Source of the DNA: JAYEIA01 sp964472505
Lineage (GTDB): Bacteria > Bacteroidota > Bacteroidia > Bacteroidales > JAADGE01
DNA length: 36,604 nucleotides
Reading direction: 5' to 3'
NCBI GenBank assembly: GCA_964472505.1
Contig: CAYYQW010000037.1
Location: 1-36,604, forward strand
Position numbers and translations under genes: made by a program. Position 1 is the stretch's first letter. Each line of letters opens with the position of its first letter. This document shows positions 7,389 to 16,885 of the stretch, piece by piece. The notes under the pieces are model-generated. The model saw only the letters and a program-made list of their open reading frames with translations. It was not told the DNA's origin and ran no database searches.

Positions 7389-8051
7389 ATGAAAAAAGCT
7401 GTTTTATTTTCGACTTTAATTATATTTTCTTCATCAATTTTCGCACAGTTGAATGGGGGTCGGCAAGTAAGACCTCGTATAAATATATCGGCTTCTCCTT
7501 ATGTTGAATATATTAAAGCTGCCGGAAAAATGAATTTTGCATCAGGAATGAATATTATTTCTACTATTAATGATAAGTTTTATTACGGTTTTTATGTTAC
7601 TAAAAAAATTCAAAGAAATTACATTAATTATGGAGATGCAAACGGAGAATTAGACTTTAGTCATCAACATTACGGTATTACTGTTGGCAGATATTTTGGA
7701 CTCGGGAGCTATCGATCAAAAGGCGGAAGATATTTAAGAAGGGAAACGAAACTATCCGGTTCATTGAAGATTGGACATGCTGTTTTTTGGACGGTAAATA
7801 AAGAAAAGGAAAAGGTAAGCAACAGAGAGTATTTCTACTTAATACAACCTTCTGTAGCAGGAGTAAGACCCTTGGGAGGTTATATTTCTGTTGCGCTTGG
7901 AATAACTTACCCGCTGGCAATCAGGATTGATCAGCCGGAATGGGAGCCAATGAATATTTCTAATAAACAATTTTCCGGACCGGGTGCATATTTTTCTGTA
8001 CAATTTAACCTGTTTCATGCAGGCAAAACTAAACCCAGCTTCTTTTTGTAG
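7389..8051 (+). CDS. secreted protein of unknown function, possible outer-membrane beta-barrel
   Basis: A 220-residue protein with a signal peptide (KKAVLFSTLIIFSSSIFAQ, cleavage probably after AQ). The rest alternates short strands rich in Tyr, Gly and Ser (for example KFYYGFYVTKK and GYISVALGITYPLAIR) and ends in a strand-like segment (AYFSVQFNLF) before a short tail, as in small outer-membrane barrels. I do not recognise a family. The ATG at 7377 would add four residues; 7389 starts right at the signal peptide. Its place between the sugar transferase and the export lipoprotein suggests an outer-membrane role in the same pathway, but nothing in the sequence proves it. Confidence 0.6.
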   Translation: MKKAVLFSTLIIFSSSIFAQLNGGRQVRPRINISASPYVEYIKAAGKMNFASGMNIISTINDKFYYGFYVTKKIQRNYINYGDANGELDFSHQHYGITVGRYFGLGSYRSKGGRYLRRETKLSGSLKIGHAVFWTVNKEKEKVSNREYFYLIQPSVAGVRPLGGYISVALGITYPLAIRIDQPEWEPMNISNKQFSGPGAYFSVQFNLFHAGKTKPSFFL

Positions 8052-8278
8052 AAATATGACATTCAAAAATCAGGAAAAACCTATAAGTAAATGTTTATAT
8101 GCTAAGTTTTTACATTGATGAATATATGTTTGAAAAAGCTGCTCATCCTTGTTTAATAGGATAGAATACACACTTGCTTTATTCAATATTATGATAAAAC
8201 CAAAACGAAACAAATAACTTTTAAATATTAAACAATTCCTTATATATTTACGGCCTTAATAAAACCGAATTGATAATA

Positions 8279-9076
8279 ATGAGATATAATCTTAGAAATA
8301 TAGCCGGAAATACAGTATTTCTCTCAATGGTTGCAATGGGTATGCTTTCATGTATTACAGCAAAAAAAATTAATTATATCCAAGAAACGGCCGGAGTTGA
8401 TACCACAAGATATTCAGCAGAAATACCGCAATATAAAGTACAAGCCGACGATAATTTATACATTAAATTCTCAAGCTTGGATCCTGCCACAGCACAAATA
8501 TTAGAACCCGAAGCAGCATGGAGTGTGAACTCACAAAATGAATACGAAAGGAAATATAAAGATGTCTATAAAGTCAGCACAAAAGGCTATATTGATATTC
8601 CGCCGGTAGGCGATATCTACGTAAAGGGTTTAAACCTTGAAGAAATCCAAGATACGATTGATTATTCTGTGAGCAAATATTTTAGCCAAATTAATGTACA
8701 AGTTCGGTTGGCTGATGCTTATGTTACAATACTCGGTGAAGTGAAGAAGCCCGGGCGTTATCCGATAAATTTTGATGATAAAATAACGGTCTTTGATTTT
8801 CTCGGCTCCGCAGGAGACCTTACCGGACATGCTAACAGATCAGACATACAACTCATACGAAAAAACGGAGAGAATGCAGAAATACTGCATATCGATTTAA
8901 CAGATAGTGATATTCTTGAAAATGAATTCTTTTATTTAATGCCTAATGATATAATTTACGTCAAGCGGCTGAGCGCTGTTTTTTGGGACAAATCATCGTT
9001 TCCGTTTTTCACAACATTGTCTGTTGTTTTGTCAACAACGGCAGCCATACTCGTCATTCTAACCTATAAAAAATAA
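8279..9076 (+). CDS. polysaccharide export lipoprotein (Wza/BexD type, SLBB)
   Basis: A 265-residue outer-membrane polysaccharide export protein. It starts with a lipoprotein signal (GMLSC, Cys25), followed by the Poly_export domain (QYKVQADDNLYIKFSS, 51-66, to about 148) and an SLBB domain opening with VTILGEVKKPGRYP (149-162). A hydrophobic C-terminal helix (246-262) ends in a short basic tail; such a C-terminal segment is known from Bacteroidota members. Together with the following Wzc-like kinase it would form the trans-envelope export channel. The ATG at 8279 is preferred over a TTG at 8270. The kinase gene follows closely, so the two are co-transcribed. Confidence 0.9.
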   Translation: MRYNLRNIAGNTVFLSMVAMGMLSCITAKKINYIQETAGVDTTRYSAEIPQYKVQADDNLYIKFSSLDPATAQILEPEAAWSVNSQNEYERKYKDVYKVSTKGYIDIPPVGDIYVKGLNLEEIQDTIDYSVSKYFSQINVQVRLADAYVTILGEVKKPGRYPINFDDKITVFDFLGSAGDLTGHANRSDIQLIRKNGENAEILHIDLTDSDILENEFFYLMPNDIIYVKRLSAVFWDKSSFPFFTTLSVVLSTTAAILVILTYKK

Positions 9077-9102
9077 GTCAATTGGAATACGTCAACAAAG
9101 AA

Positions 9103-11496
9103 ATGCAAGAAGAAAATATTGATTTAAGAGCATTTTTCTTCCGATTATTTAAATATTGGTATGTGTTTATAATCACCGGAGTGGTTGCTCTTGCCGGAGC
9201 GTATTTATACACACGTTTTATTACATCTGTATATCAAGTTAATGCCACACTTTTAATAAAACAAGAAAAATCATCCTTGCTTGACGATAAGGCATTTGGA
9301 GGCATTAATTTGAAGGGCAAAGAAATTGCAAATGAAAAAGCTATTATTAAGTCATTTTCAATGATGAGAGAAACCGTAAAACAACTTGATTTTGCAGTTT
9401 CGTATTTTATTGAAGACAGATATTCTCAAAACGAACTCTATAAATCAACACCTTTTATTGTTGAATATGACTCGCTTCATCAACCGCTTTTGGGAATTGA
9501 GTTTGAATTACAATTTTTATCCGAAAATAAATTTAAATTAGAATATGAAAGCGATAATGTTTTTTTATATTCCTCAGAAGATAAAAAAATCGGAAATGCA
9601 GAAAATATTTCACAATCAAAAATATTTAGCTTTGGAGATGAAATTAAAAGTGAGAATTATAGTTTCCGAATTATAAAAAATCCGGAATATAATTATGCGA
9701 ATTTTTATAACGAAGAGCAATACAAGAGCAATCAATATTCATTTATATTTAATGATTTGAATAAACAGGCATTAGCATACAAAGCAGCCACCGATGTTGA
9801 ATTACTTGAGAAAGATATTGATGTTTATAAATTATCATTACAAGGAAATAATGTAAATAAAATTACTGATTTCTTAAATAAGTTATTGGAAGTTTATATT
9901 TATGAAAATCTTGAAGGCAAAAATAAAACATCCCAAAATACCATAAAGTTTATCGACAGCCAATTAGTGGAGATAAGCGATTCTTTGAAATTTGCCGAAA
10001 CCCGTTTGCAAGATTTTAAAAGTGCTAATAAAGTTATGGATGTCAGTTCGCAAGCTAACAATTTGTTTGTGGAACTTTCAGGTTTACAAACTGAAAAAGC
10101 AAAGTTACTGTCACAAAAAAAATATTATAACTATCTTTTAAAATCAATACAGGGTAATTCAAAATATGATGATTTGATGGCTCCCTCAACCATCGGGATT
10201 AACGACATATTATTAAATAAACTTGTTGGTGAGATGATAACTCTTTCCGGTCAAGCAATTATGATTTCAAAAAACACTACGGAGAAATCACCTGCGATGA
10301 TTAATATAGAAAATAATATAGAAAATACGAAAGAACTTATTATAAAAAATGTAGAAAATATTATAAATGCTACAAATATCTCAATAAAAGAAATTGAAAA
10401 CAGAATAGCTGCTTTGGAAGCGGATGCAAGGAAATTACCCAAAACCCAACAAATGTTATTTGGCTTTGAACGACGGTTTAAATTAAACGATGCCATTTAT
10501 ACCTTTTTACTTCAAAAACGAGCAGAAGCGCAAATTGCTCAAGCAGCAAGCGTTCCCGATGCCGAAATTATTGACAAAGCAAGAACCGAACAAGCCACAA
10601 AAAAATCAATAAAATACAGAACTGTTTATATGATAGCTCTATTGCTTGGTTTAATTGTTCCCGGGGGTGTAATCTTTTTACGAGATTTGATAAACGACCG
10701 GGTTATGAGCAGAACAGATATTGAAAAGATTACAAATATACCGTTTGTAGGAGGAATCCCTCAATTCAAAAAACCTGTAGTCAATGCTTTCAATAAATAT
10801 CCAAAATCCCCAATTGCCGAATCTTTTCGTTCTCTGTATTCAAATTTGCAGTATATGTTGCAAGCTAAAGAAAAAAACGTTATACTTATAACCTCATCGA
10901 TGCCTGTTGAAGGAAAAACATTTACGGCTGTTAATTTGGCTTCGGTTTTTGCTTCTTTTAATAAAAAGACATGTTTATTAAGTTTTGACCTAAGATTACC
11001 GAAAATTCAAAAAACTTTTGATTCTGACAACGATACCGGTGTATCGACATATCTCATAAAACGATCAAGGATTGATGAAATTATAGTTAATTCGGATATT
11101 GAAAATCTTGATGTGATTTTTTCAGGGCCGATTCCGCCGAATCCGGTTGAATTAATTGCTTCAAAACAAGCTGAGGAGCTTTTAAGCTTTTTGAAATCCG
11201 AATATGATACGGTAATACTTGATTCGCCTCCGATTGGTATTGTTACCGATGCAAGTATGCTTTCAAAATACAGTGATCTGAATCTTTTTGTTATTCGACA
11301 AAATCTTACAAAGAGAAAAGTATTATCAGATGTTTTAAACGATCTTAGAGAAAGCGATAAAAAGAAAACGGGAATATTATTTAACGGTGAAAAATTAAAA
11401 ACCTATGGCTACAAATATGACTATTTTAAAGTTGAAGAAAAAAAACGATTTAGACTTAATTTAAAAAAACTAAAGCCTCGAAGATTATTAAATTAA
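9103..11496 (+). CDS. polysaccharide co-polymerase / tyrosine autokinase (Wzc type)
   Basis: A protein of about 797 residues with the layout of proteobacterial Wzc: an N-terminal Wzz domain with a first membrane helix, a long periplasmic coiled-coil region, a second membrane helix (KYRTVYMIALLLGLIVPGG) and a cytoplasmic BY-kinase domain. In the kinase, Walker A is SSMPVEGKTF, Walker A' is LSFDLRLPK and Walker B is VILDSPP. PPNPVELIAS, common in the family, is also present. Four tyrosines (YGYKYDYF) near the C-terminus form the autophosphorylation cluster. The kinase controls chain length and export with the Wza-like protein. A TTG at 9082 would add seven residues and lies 5 bases after the previous stop; the ATG at 9103 is my choice with little certainty. 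Confidence 0.92.
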   Translation: MQEENIDLRAFFFRLFKYWYVFIITGVVALAGAYLYTRFITSVYQVNATLLIKQEKSSLLDDKAFGGINLKGKEIANEKAIIKSFSMMRETVKQLDFAVSYFIEDRYSQNELYKSTPFIVEYDSLHQPLLGIEFELQFLSENKFKLEYESDNVFLYSSEDKKIGNAENISQSKIFSFGDEIKSENYSFRIIKNPEYNYANFYNEEQYKSNQYSFIFNDLNKQALAYKAATDVELLEKDIDVYKLSLQGNNVNKITDFLNKLLEVYIYENLEGKNKTSQNTIKFIDSQLVEISDSLKFAETRLQDFKSANKVMDVSSQANNLFVELSGLQTEKAKLLSQKKYYNYLLKSIQGNSKYDDLMAPSTIGINDILLNKLVGEMITLSGQAIMISKNTTEKSPAMINIENNIENTKELIIKNVENIINATNISIKEIENRIAALEADARKLPKTQQMLFGFERRFKLNDAIYTFLLQKRAEAQIAQAASVPDAEIIDKARTEQATKKSIKYRTVYMIALLLGLIVPGGVIFLRDLINDRVMSRTDIEKITNIPFVGGIPQFKKPVVNAFNKYPKSPIAESFRSLYSNLQYMLQAKEKNVILITSSMPVEGKTFTAVNLASVFASFNKKTCLLSFDLRLPKIQKTFDSDNDTGVSTYLIKRSRIDEIIVNSDIENLDVIFSGPIPPNPVELIASKQAEELLSFLKSEYDTVILDSPPIGIVTDASMLSKYSDLNLFVIRQNLTKRKVLSDVLNDLRESDKKKTGILFNGEKLKTYGYKYDYFKVEEKKRFRLNLKKLKPRRLLN

Positions 11497-11511
11497 ACCG
11501 GTAAAAAGGAT

Positions 11512-12018
11512 ATGAAAACTGAACCGAAATATAAATGGTTCGCCGTTTATACCAAAGCAAGACACGAAAAAAAAACATCATTGGAACTTGACAGAAAAGG
11601 AATAACTAATTACTGTCCGCTTATAACAAGAGTGAAACAATGGAGCGACAGAAAAAAAAAAGTAGAAGAACCTTTATTTAAGTCCTATATTTTTGTCAAT
11701 GTCAGCGAAAAAGAATATTACGATGCTATAAATACGCAAGGAGCTGTTAAATATATAGCTTTCGGCGGAAAAGCTGCTCCAATAAGAGATGAGGAAATTG
11801 AAAATATAAAAAAACTTTTAGATAATAACATTGATTTTAATGTCAGTTCAGAGCCGTTTGAAATAGGGCAGCATGTAGAAATAGAATACGGCCCTTTGCA
11901 AGGAACAAAAGGTGAAATCGTTTCGTACTCCGGTAAAAAATATTTACTTTTACGAATAGGAAATATTGCTTATTCACTTTTAGTGAAGGTTCCGGCAGCA
12001 AAGTTAAAATCTGTTTAA
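11512..12018 (+). CDS. UpxY-family transcription antiterminator (NusG-like)
   Basis: A 168-residue NusG paralogue. The NGN domain begins with KWFAVYTKARHEKK (8-21) and includes PLFKSYIFVNV; a KOW-type segment follows (GQHVEIEYGPLQGTKGEI). In Bacteroides, UpxY proteins bind RNA polymerase at the leader of their own capsule operon and prevent early termination. Here the gene lies downstream of the export genes rather than first in the operon, so it could serve the downstream biosynthesis genes or the whole locus. An AAAAAGGA motif directly precedes the ATG. Confidence 0.88.
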   Translation: MKTEPKYKWFAVYTKARHEKKTSLELDRKGITNYCPLITRVKQWSDRKKKVEEPLFKSYIFVNVSEKEYYDAINTQGAVKYIAFGGKAAPIRDEEIENIKKLLDNNIDFNVSSEPFEIGQHVEIEYGPLQGTKGEIVSYSGKKYLLLRIGNIAYSLLVKVPAAKLKSV

Positions 12019-12090
12019 GATTTTATATAAAAATTAAAACCCATTGATATTTAGCCCGATTTTGGGACTGAGGAAGCGAAGCTGTGTTTA

Positions 12091-12189
12091 GTGAAGAGTG
12101 AAGGGTGAAGAGTGAAGAGTGAAGAGTGAAGAGTGAAGAGAGCGAAGCTCACAGATTACTGATTACAGACAACAAACAATGGATAATGA
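12091..12189 (+). repeat. heptanucleotide tandem array, partly degenerate
   Basis: Seven tandem copies of GTGAAGA (12091-12139, one copy with a single change) are followed in the same 7-base rhythm by more degenerate units such as ATTACTG, ATTACAG, ACAACAA, ACAATGG and ATAATGA up to about 12189. It lies between the UpxY gene and the epimerase gene. A related heptamer array flanks the four-helix-bundle gene at 33294-33867. Confidence 0.85.
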
Positions 12190-12266
12190 GAAACAAACAG
12201 TAACGGGTCATATAAAAACTCAAAGCGTATTTCATACAGCAAGAAAGAACAATTAAAAAAAAAGAA

Positions 12267-13295
12267 GTGAAAAAACAATTAAAAAACTCTAAAATATTAA
12301 TTACAGGCGGAGCAGGGTTTATAGGCTCTAATTTAATCGAATATTTTCTTAAAGGAAATAACGAAGTCATCTGTTTAGACAATTTAAGTACCGGGCACAG
12401 AAAAAACATAAGTGAATTCTTACCCAATCCAAATTTTCAGTTTGTAGAAGGTGATATTCGGGATATAGATGTTTGCAGAACAGCAGTCAGGGATTGTGAA
12501 TATGTGTTTCATCAAGCAGCACTTGGCAGCGTTCCGCGTTCGATAAAAGATCCGGTTACAACAAATTCTGTTAATATCGACGGTTTTTTGAATGTGTTGA
12601 CTGTTGCAAGAGACGAAAAAGTGAAACGGTTTATTTATGCCGCAAGCTCTTCAACTTATGGCGATTCAGAAGCTTTGCCAAAAGTTGAAGAAAACATTGG
12701 ACGACCGCTTAGTCCTTACGCAATTACGAAAGTTGTAAATGAATATTTTGCAAAAGTGTACAGCGAATTATACGATATAGAAACTATAGGACTACGATAT
12801 TTTAATGTGTTTGGTAAACGACAAGACCCAAACGGAGCATACGCAGCCGTAATTCCTTTATGGGTGAAAAAATTAATAAACCACGAATCGCCCATTATAA
12901 ACGGAGACGGAACATACAGCAGAGACTTTACTTATATTGAAAATGTGATACAAGCAAACGAACTTGCAGCGATAACTCCTAAGGATGATATTCTGTCAGG
13001 ACTAAACAAGTATTTTTCTCAAGAAAAATCAGATATAATATATGATGTATTTAATGTAGCTTACGGTAATAATACAACATTATTTGAACTGTTTGAGGCT
13101 TTAAAAACAAATTTATCAAAATTTGATAAAGAAATAGCAAACATAAGTTACAAAATTGGCGACAAACGACAAGGAGATATTCCTCATTCATTGGCGTCTA
13201 TAGAAAAAGCAAAAGCTGTATTAGGATACCATCCTAAATATAATGCCGAGCAGGGATTTAAAGAAGCCTGTGAGTGGTATTTTAAATCTTTGTGA
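12267..13295 (+). CDS. UDP-N-acetylglucosamine 4-epimerase, WbpP/TviC type (SDR)
   Basis: A 342-residue extended short-chain dehydrogenase. It has the NAD-binding GGAGFIGS (14-21), the serine-rich AASSSTYGD and the catalytic pair in SPYAITK (Tyr151, Lys155). RYFNVFGKRQDPNGAYAAVI and NGDGTYSRDFTYI are very close to WbpP and TviC, which interconvert UDP-GlcNAc and UDP-GalNAc or their uronic acids. It would supply an activated galacto-configured amino sugar for the repeat unit. The start is a GTG at 12267 preceded by a purine-rich stretch; no ATG lies near the expected N-terminus. It is set apart from its neighbours by gaps of 248 and 644 bases. Confidence 0.9.
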   Translation: MKKQLKNSKILITGGAGFIGSNLIEYFLKGNNEVICLDNLSTGHRKNISEFLPNPNFQFVEGDIRDIDVCRTAVRDCEYVFHQAALGSVPRSIKDPVTTNSVNIDGFLNVLTVARDEKVKRFIYAASSSTYGDSEALPKVEENIGRPLSPYAITKVVNEYFAKVYSELYDIETIGLRYFNVFGKRQDPNGAYAAVIPLWVKKLINHESPIINGDGTYSRDFTYIENVIQANELAAITPKDDILSGLNKYFSQEKSDIIYDVFNVAYGNNTTLFELFEALKTNLSKFDKEIANISYKIGDKRQGDIPHSLASIEKAKAVLGYHPKYNAEQGFKEACEWYFKSL

Positions 13296-13427
13296 AAAGT
13301 AGTTGACCAACGCAACTTCTAAGATCAGCTTGAAAAATAGGAGTAAAAGAAATTACATAGTTTAGCTCTGCTAAAAGTGGCTATTGGAAAATCGTGAGCA
13401 GTTAAAAGTTCACCGTTTTGAGTTTAA

Positions 13428-13530
13428 AGCGGCAGTTCTCCTACGCTTCGTAACCGCACGCTGCCGCTGAAGCTTTAGCGTAAGCGTCTGAAGCTTCCGG
13501 CGAACGCGGTGAAGCTACGGGAAATGGCCC
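13428..13530. repeat. GC-rich structured patch
   Basis: AGCGGCAG (13428-13435) and CTGCCGCT (13461-13468) form an 8-base inverted repeat. Directly after it CTGAAGCTT occurs twice within about 30 bases and TGAAGCT a third time. The GC content is far above the surrounding AT-rich DNA. It could be a degenerate mobile or REP-like element; I do not recognise it. Confidence 0.4.
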
Positions 13531-13558
13531 GATAACCATCACAAACAAATAAACCGGC

Positions 13559-13642
13559 ATGCTACAACTAATAGGCAGAAATAAGGAACTTTTTACAGAA
13601 GATATTAACCAACACGAAGATGATAATAGCAGTAAAAAGTAA
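13559..13642 (+). pseudogene. N-terminal remnant of a FlaA1/CapD-like nucleotide-sugar dehydratase
   Basis: The frame from the ATG at 13559 gives 27 residues, including LIGRNKELFTEDINQHED, then stops. From memory this resembles the extreme N-terminus of Bacteroidota polysaccharide biosynthesis proteins of the FlaA1 type (UDP-GlcNAc 4,6-dehydratase family), where it precedes the Rossmann fold. Nothing of the Rossmann fold follows in any frame. I infer a deleted gene; the match is short and unverified. Confidence 0.35.
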
Positions 13643-13824
13643 ACAAAAAAAAGAACAAGTCAAATTCATCACAAAAAATTCACTCCCGAAAACTAAATAA
13701 TGAGAGTTATAGAGAAGCCTCTGTATAATAATCAGTCGGCTTTTGATGAACAAGTAAAAAAATAATCTGTCTATTCACATACAACCGGTTTATAGATCAT
13801 ACTTCGTTATCAATTGTAATGGAA

Positions 13825-13852
13825 TTGTTATTTACAAAATTGATTACTTTTA
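13825..13852 (+). promoter_or_regulatory. possible promoter of the polymerase-flippase operon
   Basis: TTG (13825-13827), 17 bases and TACTTTTA (13845-13852) match the Bacteroidota consensus except for the last base of the -7 box. It is about 90 bases before the ATG at 13940 and could start the long downstream operon. Confidence 0.3.
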
Positions 13853-13939
13853 CCTGCTAAAGTTAAAATGTAAGATTTATTGGGGCCAGACTACTTTTTG
13901 CGATTCATGATTCCGGATGATTGTCTTTTAAAATAAATT

Positions 13940-15418
13940 ATGAGTAATTACACAAAATTTGCAATCTGGGACGATGACAATAATAAATTTACATTGTTAT
14001 TGGTTATTACATTTGTATTAGTTTATTTTTCTCCATCAGTTGTATTAACAAGAATTTCATTTTTATTCTTTTTACCCTTAATTTTTAATAGCAAAAAAGA
14101 TTATATATGGATGGCATGGTTATTTATAATAGTTGATGCACCGGGTTATCTATTCCAGGGAGGTAGATTATCAGATCTCCATCGTATACCACTTTACCCT
14201 CTTTTTTCTTCGGTATCAATTGATTTTTATGATCTTGTTCTAGCCACTTATATATTGAAACTAACTGTTAAAAAGAGATATCACATAAAAAGACCTTTTG
14301 TGTTTCAATCCGAATTTTTTATTTTTTTTACACTCATAATTATATATGTTGTATATTCATTGATAGGTTATAGTTCAAATTTAATATCTATATATAAGCT
14401 TTTAATGCCTTGGGGGTTTGCTATTATTGTTTTTTTTGTGCTTAGGACAGAAAATGACTTTCATTTCTTTAATAAGATTATTTTTCCACTGGCATTTATT
14501 CTATTATACTTGCAATTACATTCATTAATAGCAGGCGAACAATTTGTTAATTTGTTTAAGGAAACTCATCAAATAAAAGGGCATCTCTCGAAAGACATAT
14601 CGGAATTATCTGATCGTTCATTTAGGATGCTATCCGCTGTTTTTCTTACATTATATATAATTATTGTGAGCCTTTTTTATTTAAGTCACGCAGATAAGAA
14701 GTTTCCTAAAAAATATCTATTACTTATTCTCGTAATTAGTGTTTTTAATGCTTTTATTACTGGAACAAGAGGTTATTTACTTAGTGCCGTGTTTATATTT
14801 GTTATGTCCTATTTTTTTGTACTTAAACAAAATAAAGTTGCAAATGCATTTGCAATATTGGGAATCTTAATATTTTTTATTCTTTTATTACCAAGAATTT
14901 CACCGAAATTTGAAACCCAACTTAAAAATGTAACCGAAAGGTATGAGACATTAATACTCTTAGCGCAAGGAGATGCTACTGCAGGAGGGTCTCTACGAAG
15001 GCTTGATGTTAGGGGACCGCGTGTAATGAAAAAAGCAAAGGAAAGTCCTGTTTTTGGACATGGATTTTCAAATCCTTATTTTGAATTTGCTGAAGGGGAT
15101 GTTGGTTTTCACTCAATGGTATTAAATTCCGGATGGTTTGGAACCATCGTACAGTACTTGCTAATAATAAGTATTTTAGTGAAAATTTATAGAAAAAGTA
15201 AACTCAATTTCTTTAGATATAAATATTCAAATGGAGGGTTAGTGTTTTTGTTTGGCTTTCTTGGCATATTATTATTTCATCATACCACGAACATGGCATT
15301 TGGAATGACTCCGGGTTCTCAGTATGCCTTGCATGAGCGTTATATTATTTATGGATTACTATTGGTTTTTTTCAATAACATCTATTTACAGGCTAGGAAT
15401 TACCATAAACCCAATTGA
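13940..15418 (+). CDS. O-antigen/capsule polymerase-like membrane protein (Wzy/WaaL type)
   Basis: A 492-residue integral membrane protein with about ten to twelve hydrophobic segments and a large loop near residues 310-395, as in Wzy polymerases and WaaL ligases. GTRGYLLSAVFIF precedes the loop, and FGHGFSNPYFEF with a following HSMVLNSGWFG lies in it, resembling the conserved histidine-containing region of Wzy_C proteins. As with most Wzy proteins the overall sequence is poorly conserved. The position immediately before the flippase gene (1-base overlap, TGATG) supports polymerase rather than an unrelated transporter. It would join repeat units in the periplasm. Confidence 0.75.
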   Translation: MSNYTKFAIWDDDNNKFTLLLVITFVLVYFSPSVVLTRISFLFFLPLIFNSKKDYIWMAWLFIIVDAPGYLFQGGRLSDLHRIPLYPLFSSVSIDFYDLVLATYILKLTVKKRYHIKRPFVFQSEFFIFFTLIIIYVVYSLIGYSSNLISIYKLLMPWGFAIIVFFVLRTENDFHFFNKIIFPLAFILLYLQLHSLIAGEQFVNLFKETHQIKGHLSKDISELSDRSFRMLSAVFLTLYIIIVSLFYLSHADKKFPKKYLLLILVISVFNAFITGTRGYLLSAVFIFVMSYFFVLKQNKVANAFAILGILIFFILLLPRISPKFETQLKNVTERYETLILLAQGDATAGGSLRRLDVRGPRVMKKAKESPVFGHGFSNPYFEFAEGDVGFHSMVLNSGWFGTIVQYLLIISILVKIYRKSKLNFFRYKYSNGGLVFLFGFLGILLFHHTTNMAFGMTPGSQYALHERYIIYGLLLVFFNNIYLQARNYHKPN

Positions 15419-16860
15419 TGTCCTTACAGAAGAAGACTTTAAATAGTTTGCTTTGGAGTTTTGGAGAGCAAGCAGGCAATAAAGTTATCCATTTCATAGT
15501 TGGTATTATACTTGCCAGATTACTTGCACCTGAGCAATTTGGCTTAATAGGAATGATAACGATTTTTTTGACTATTAGTCAGACTGTTGCCAGCGGAGGT
15601 TTATCTCAGGCCTTGATACGAAAAAAAAATTGCTCAACGGAAGATTATAACACTACTTTTATTACTAATCTTGGAGCAGGAATTCTATTATATGTTATAT
15701 TTTATTTTACTTCAGGATTAATTGCTAATTTTTATAATGAACCACAGCTTGAATTAATTATTAAAGTTATATTTATAACGCTGTTAATGGATTCGTTGTC
15801 ATTTGTTCAAAGAACAAAAATTTATAAAAATGTTGATTTCAAAAACCTTGCAAAAATTAATGTCATTTCACAGTCTATCAGTGGTGTTATTGCGATATTC
15901 ATGGCTTATAATGGGTTTGGGGTATGGAGTTTGGTTGTAAAAATTGTATTAAATAGAGGAATAATTGCTTTATTATTATTTGTAAATAATAAATGGTTTC
16001 CCAGATTAACTTTTTCTAAAGAGTCCTTTCGTGAGCTTTTTGGTTTCGGTTACAAAATGTTATTTTCAAATTTAATTGAAAGAACCTTTAAACGTGTTTA
16101 TTACTTAATAATTGGAAAAGTATATAGCGCATCTCTTTTGGGTTTTTATACCAGGTCTGAACAATTTAAGTCTTTAGTTGCAGAACAATTAACATCAACT
16201 ATACAGCGTGTTACTTTACCGGTATTGGCTAATATCCAAGATGATGAAAAACGTTTAAAAAGTGCTTTTCAAAAAATGTTGAGTAGTTCTTTATTAGTTT
16301 CTGCTTTTTTTATGGTGGGACTCGTGGTTATAGCTCAACCAATGATTTTATTTTTAATTGGAGAAAAATGGGAACAGAGTATTAGCTTTTTACAAATATT
16401 GGCTTTTTCCGGAATACTTTATCCCGCATCTCAGTTAAATTTAAATATTTTACAAGTTAAAGGGCGATCAGATTTGATTTTAAAGTTGCAGACAATTAAA
16501 AAAACAGTGGCAATTCCTGTTATAATAACGAGTGCTATTATCAGTATTGAAATGATGCTGTACGCCTTAATACTAATTTCTGTAATGGATTTTATTGCTG
16601 ATAGCTACTATTCAAAAAAGCTTATCGGCTTTTCAACAATAAATCAGGTAAAACAAATTATACCAGTTATTCTCATTTTGTTTGTTTCAAGTGCAGCTTC
16701 ATTATTTTTCCTTAGTAAAGTTGGAGGAATACATCAATCTTTAAGGCTGATTATATCAGGTAGTATATATCTGTCAGTTACATTTTTGTTACTTGAGTTA
16801 TTTAAAAATTCAGCATATCGCCAGGTAAAAGATACAGTTTATCAGTATCTTAAAAAGTAG
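15418..16860 (+). CDS. Wzx-type flippase (WzxC / polysaccharide transporter family)
   Basis: A 480-residue membrane protein of the MOP superfamily, similar in arrangement to WzxC-type lipid-linked oligosaccharide flippases. The N-terminus SLLWSFGEQAGNKVIHFIVG followed by ILARLLAPEQFGLIGM is typical. Around twelve to fourteen membrane segments are visible. It would move undecaprenyl-linked repeat units to the periplasmic side. The ATG at 15418 shares one base with the stop of the polymerase gene, showing translational coupling; a TTG one codon upstream is also in frame. Confidence 0.9.
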   Translation: MSLQKKTLNSLLWSFGEQAGNKVIHFIVGIILARLLAPEQFGLIGMITIFLTISQTVASGGLSQALIRKKNCSTEDYNTTFITNLGAGILLYVIFYFTSGLIANFYNEPQLELIIKVIFITLLMDSLSFVQRTKIYKNVDFKNLAKINVISQSISGVIAIFMAYNGFGVWSLVVKIVLNRGIIALLLFVNNKWFPRLTFSKESFRELFGFGYKMLFSNLIERTFKRVYYLIIGKVYSASLLGFYTRSEQFKSLVAEQLTSTIQRVTLPVLANIQDDEKRLKSAFQKMLSSSLLVSAFFMVGLVVIAQPMILFLIGEKWEQSISFLQILAFSGILYPASQLNLNILQVKGRSDLILKLQTIKKTVAIPVIITSAIISIEMMLYALILISVMDFIADSYYSKKLIGFSTINQVKQIIPVILILFVSSAASLFFLSKVGGIHQSLRLIISGSIYLSVTFLLLELFKNSAYRQVKDTVYQYLKK

Positions 16861-16885
16861 TGTTGCTGGAATAGGAATTTTGAAA

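Larger units (their letters stand above)
13296..13939. other. 644-base gap with gene remnant and structured GC-rich patch
   Basis: This is the longest non-coding stretch inside the locus. It holds a GC-rich patch with palindromes and repeats (13428-13530), a short frame that looks like the N-terminus of a lost dehydratase gene (13559-13642), two further tiny frames of no recognised origin, and a possible promoter for the polymerase gene. It looks like a deletion or recombination scar. Confidence 0.5.

Noticed and set aside
13568..13753. Minus-strand frame in the 644-base gap
   Set aside because: It is antisense to the dehydratase remnant, has no recognisable domain or start signal, and is rich in residues expected from AT-rich noise.
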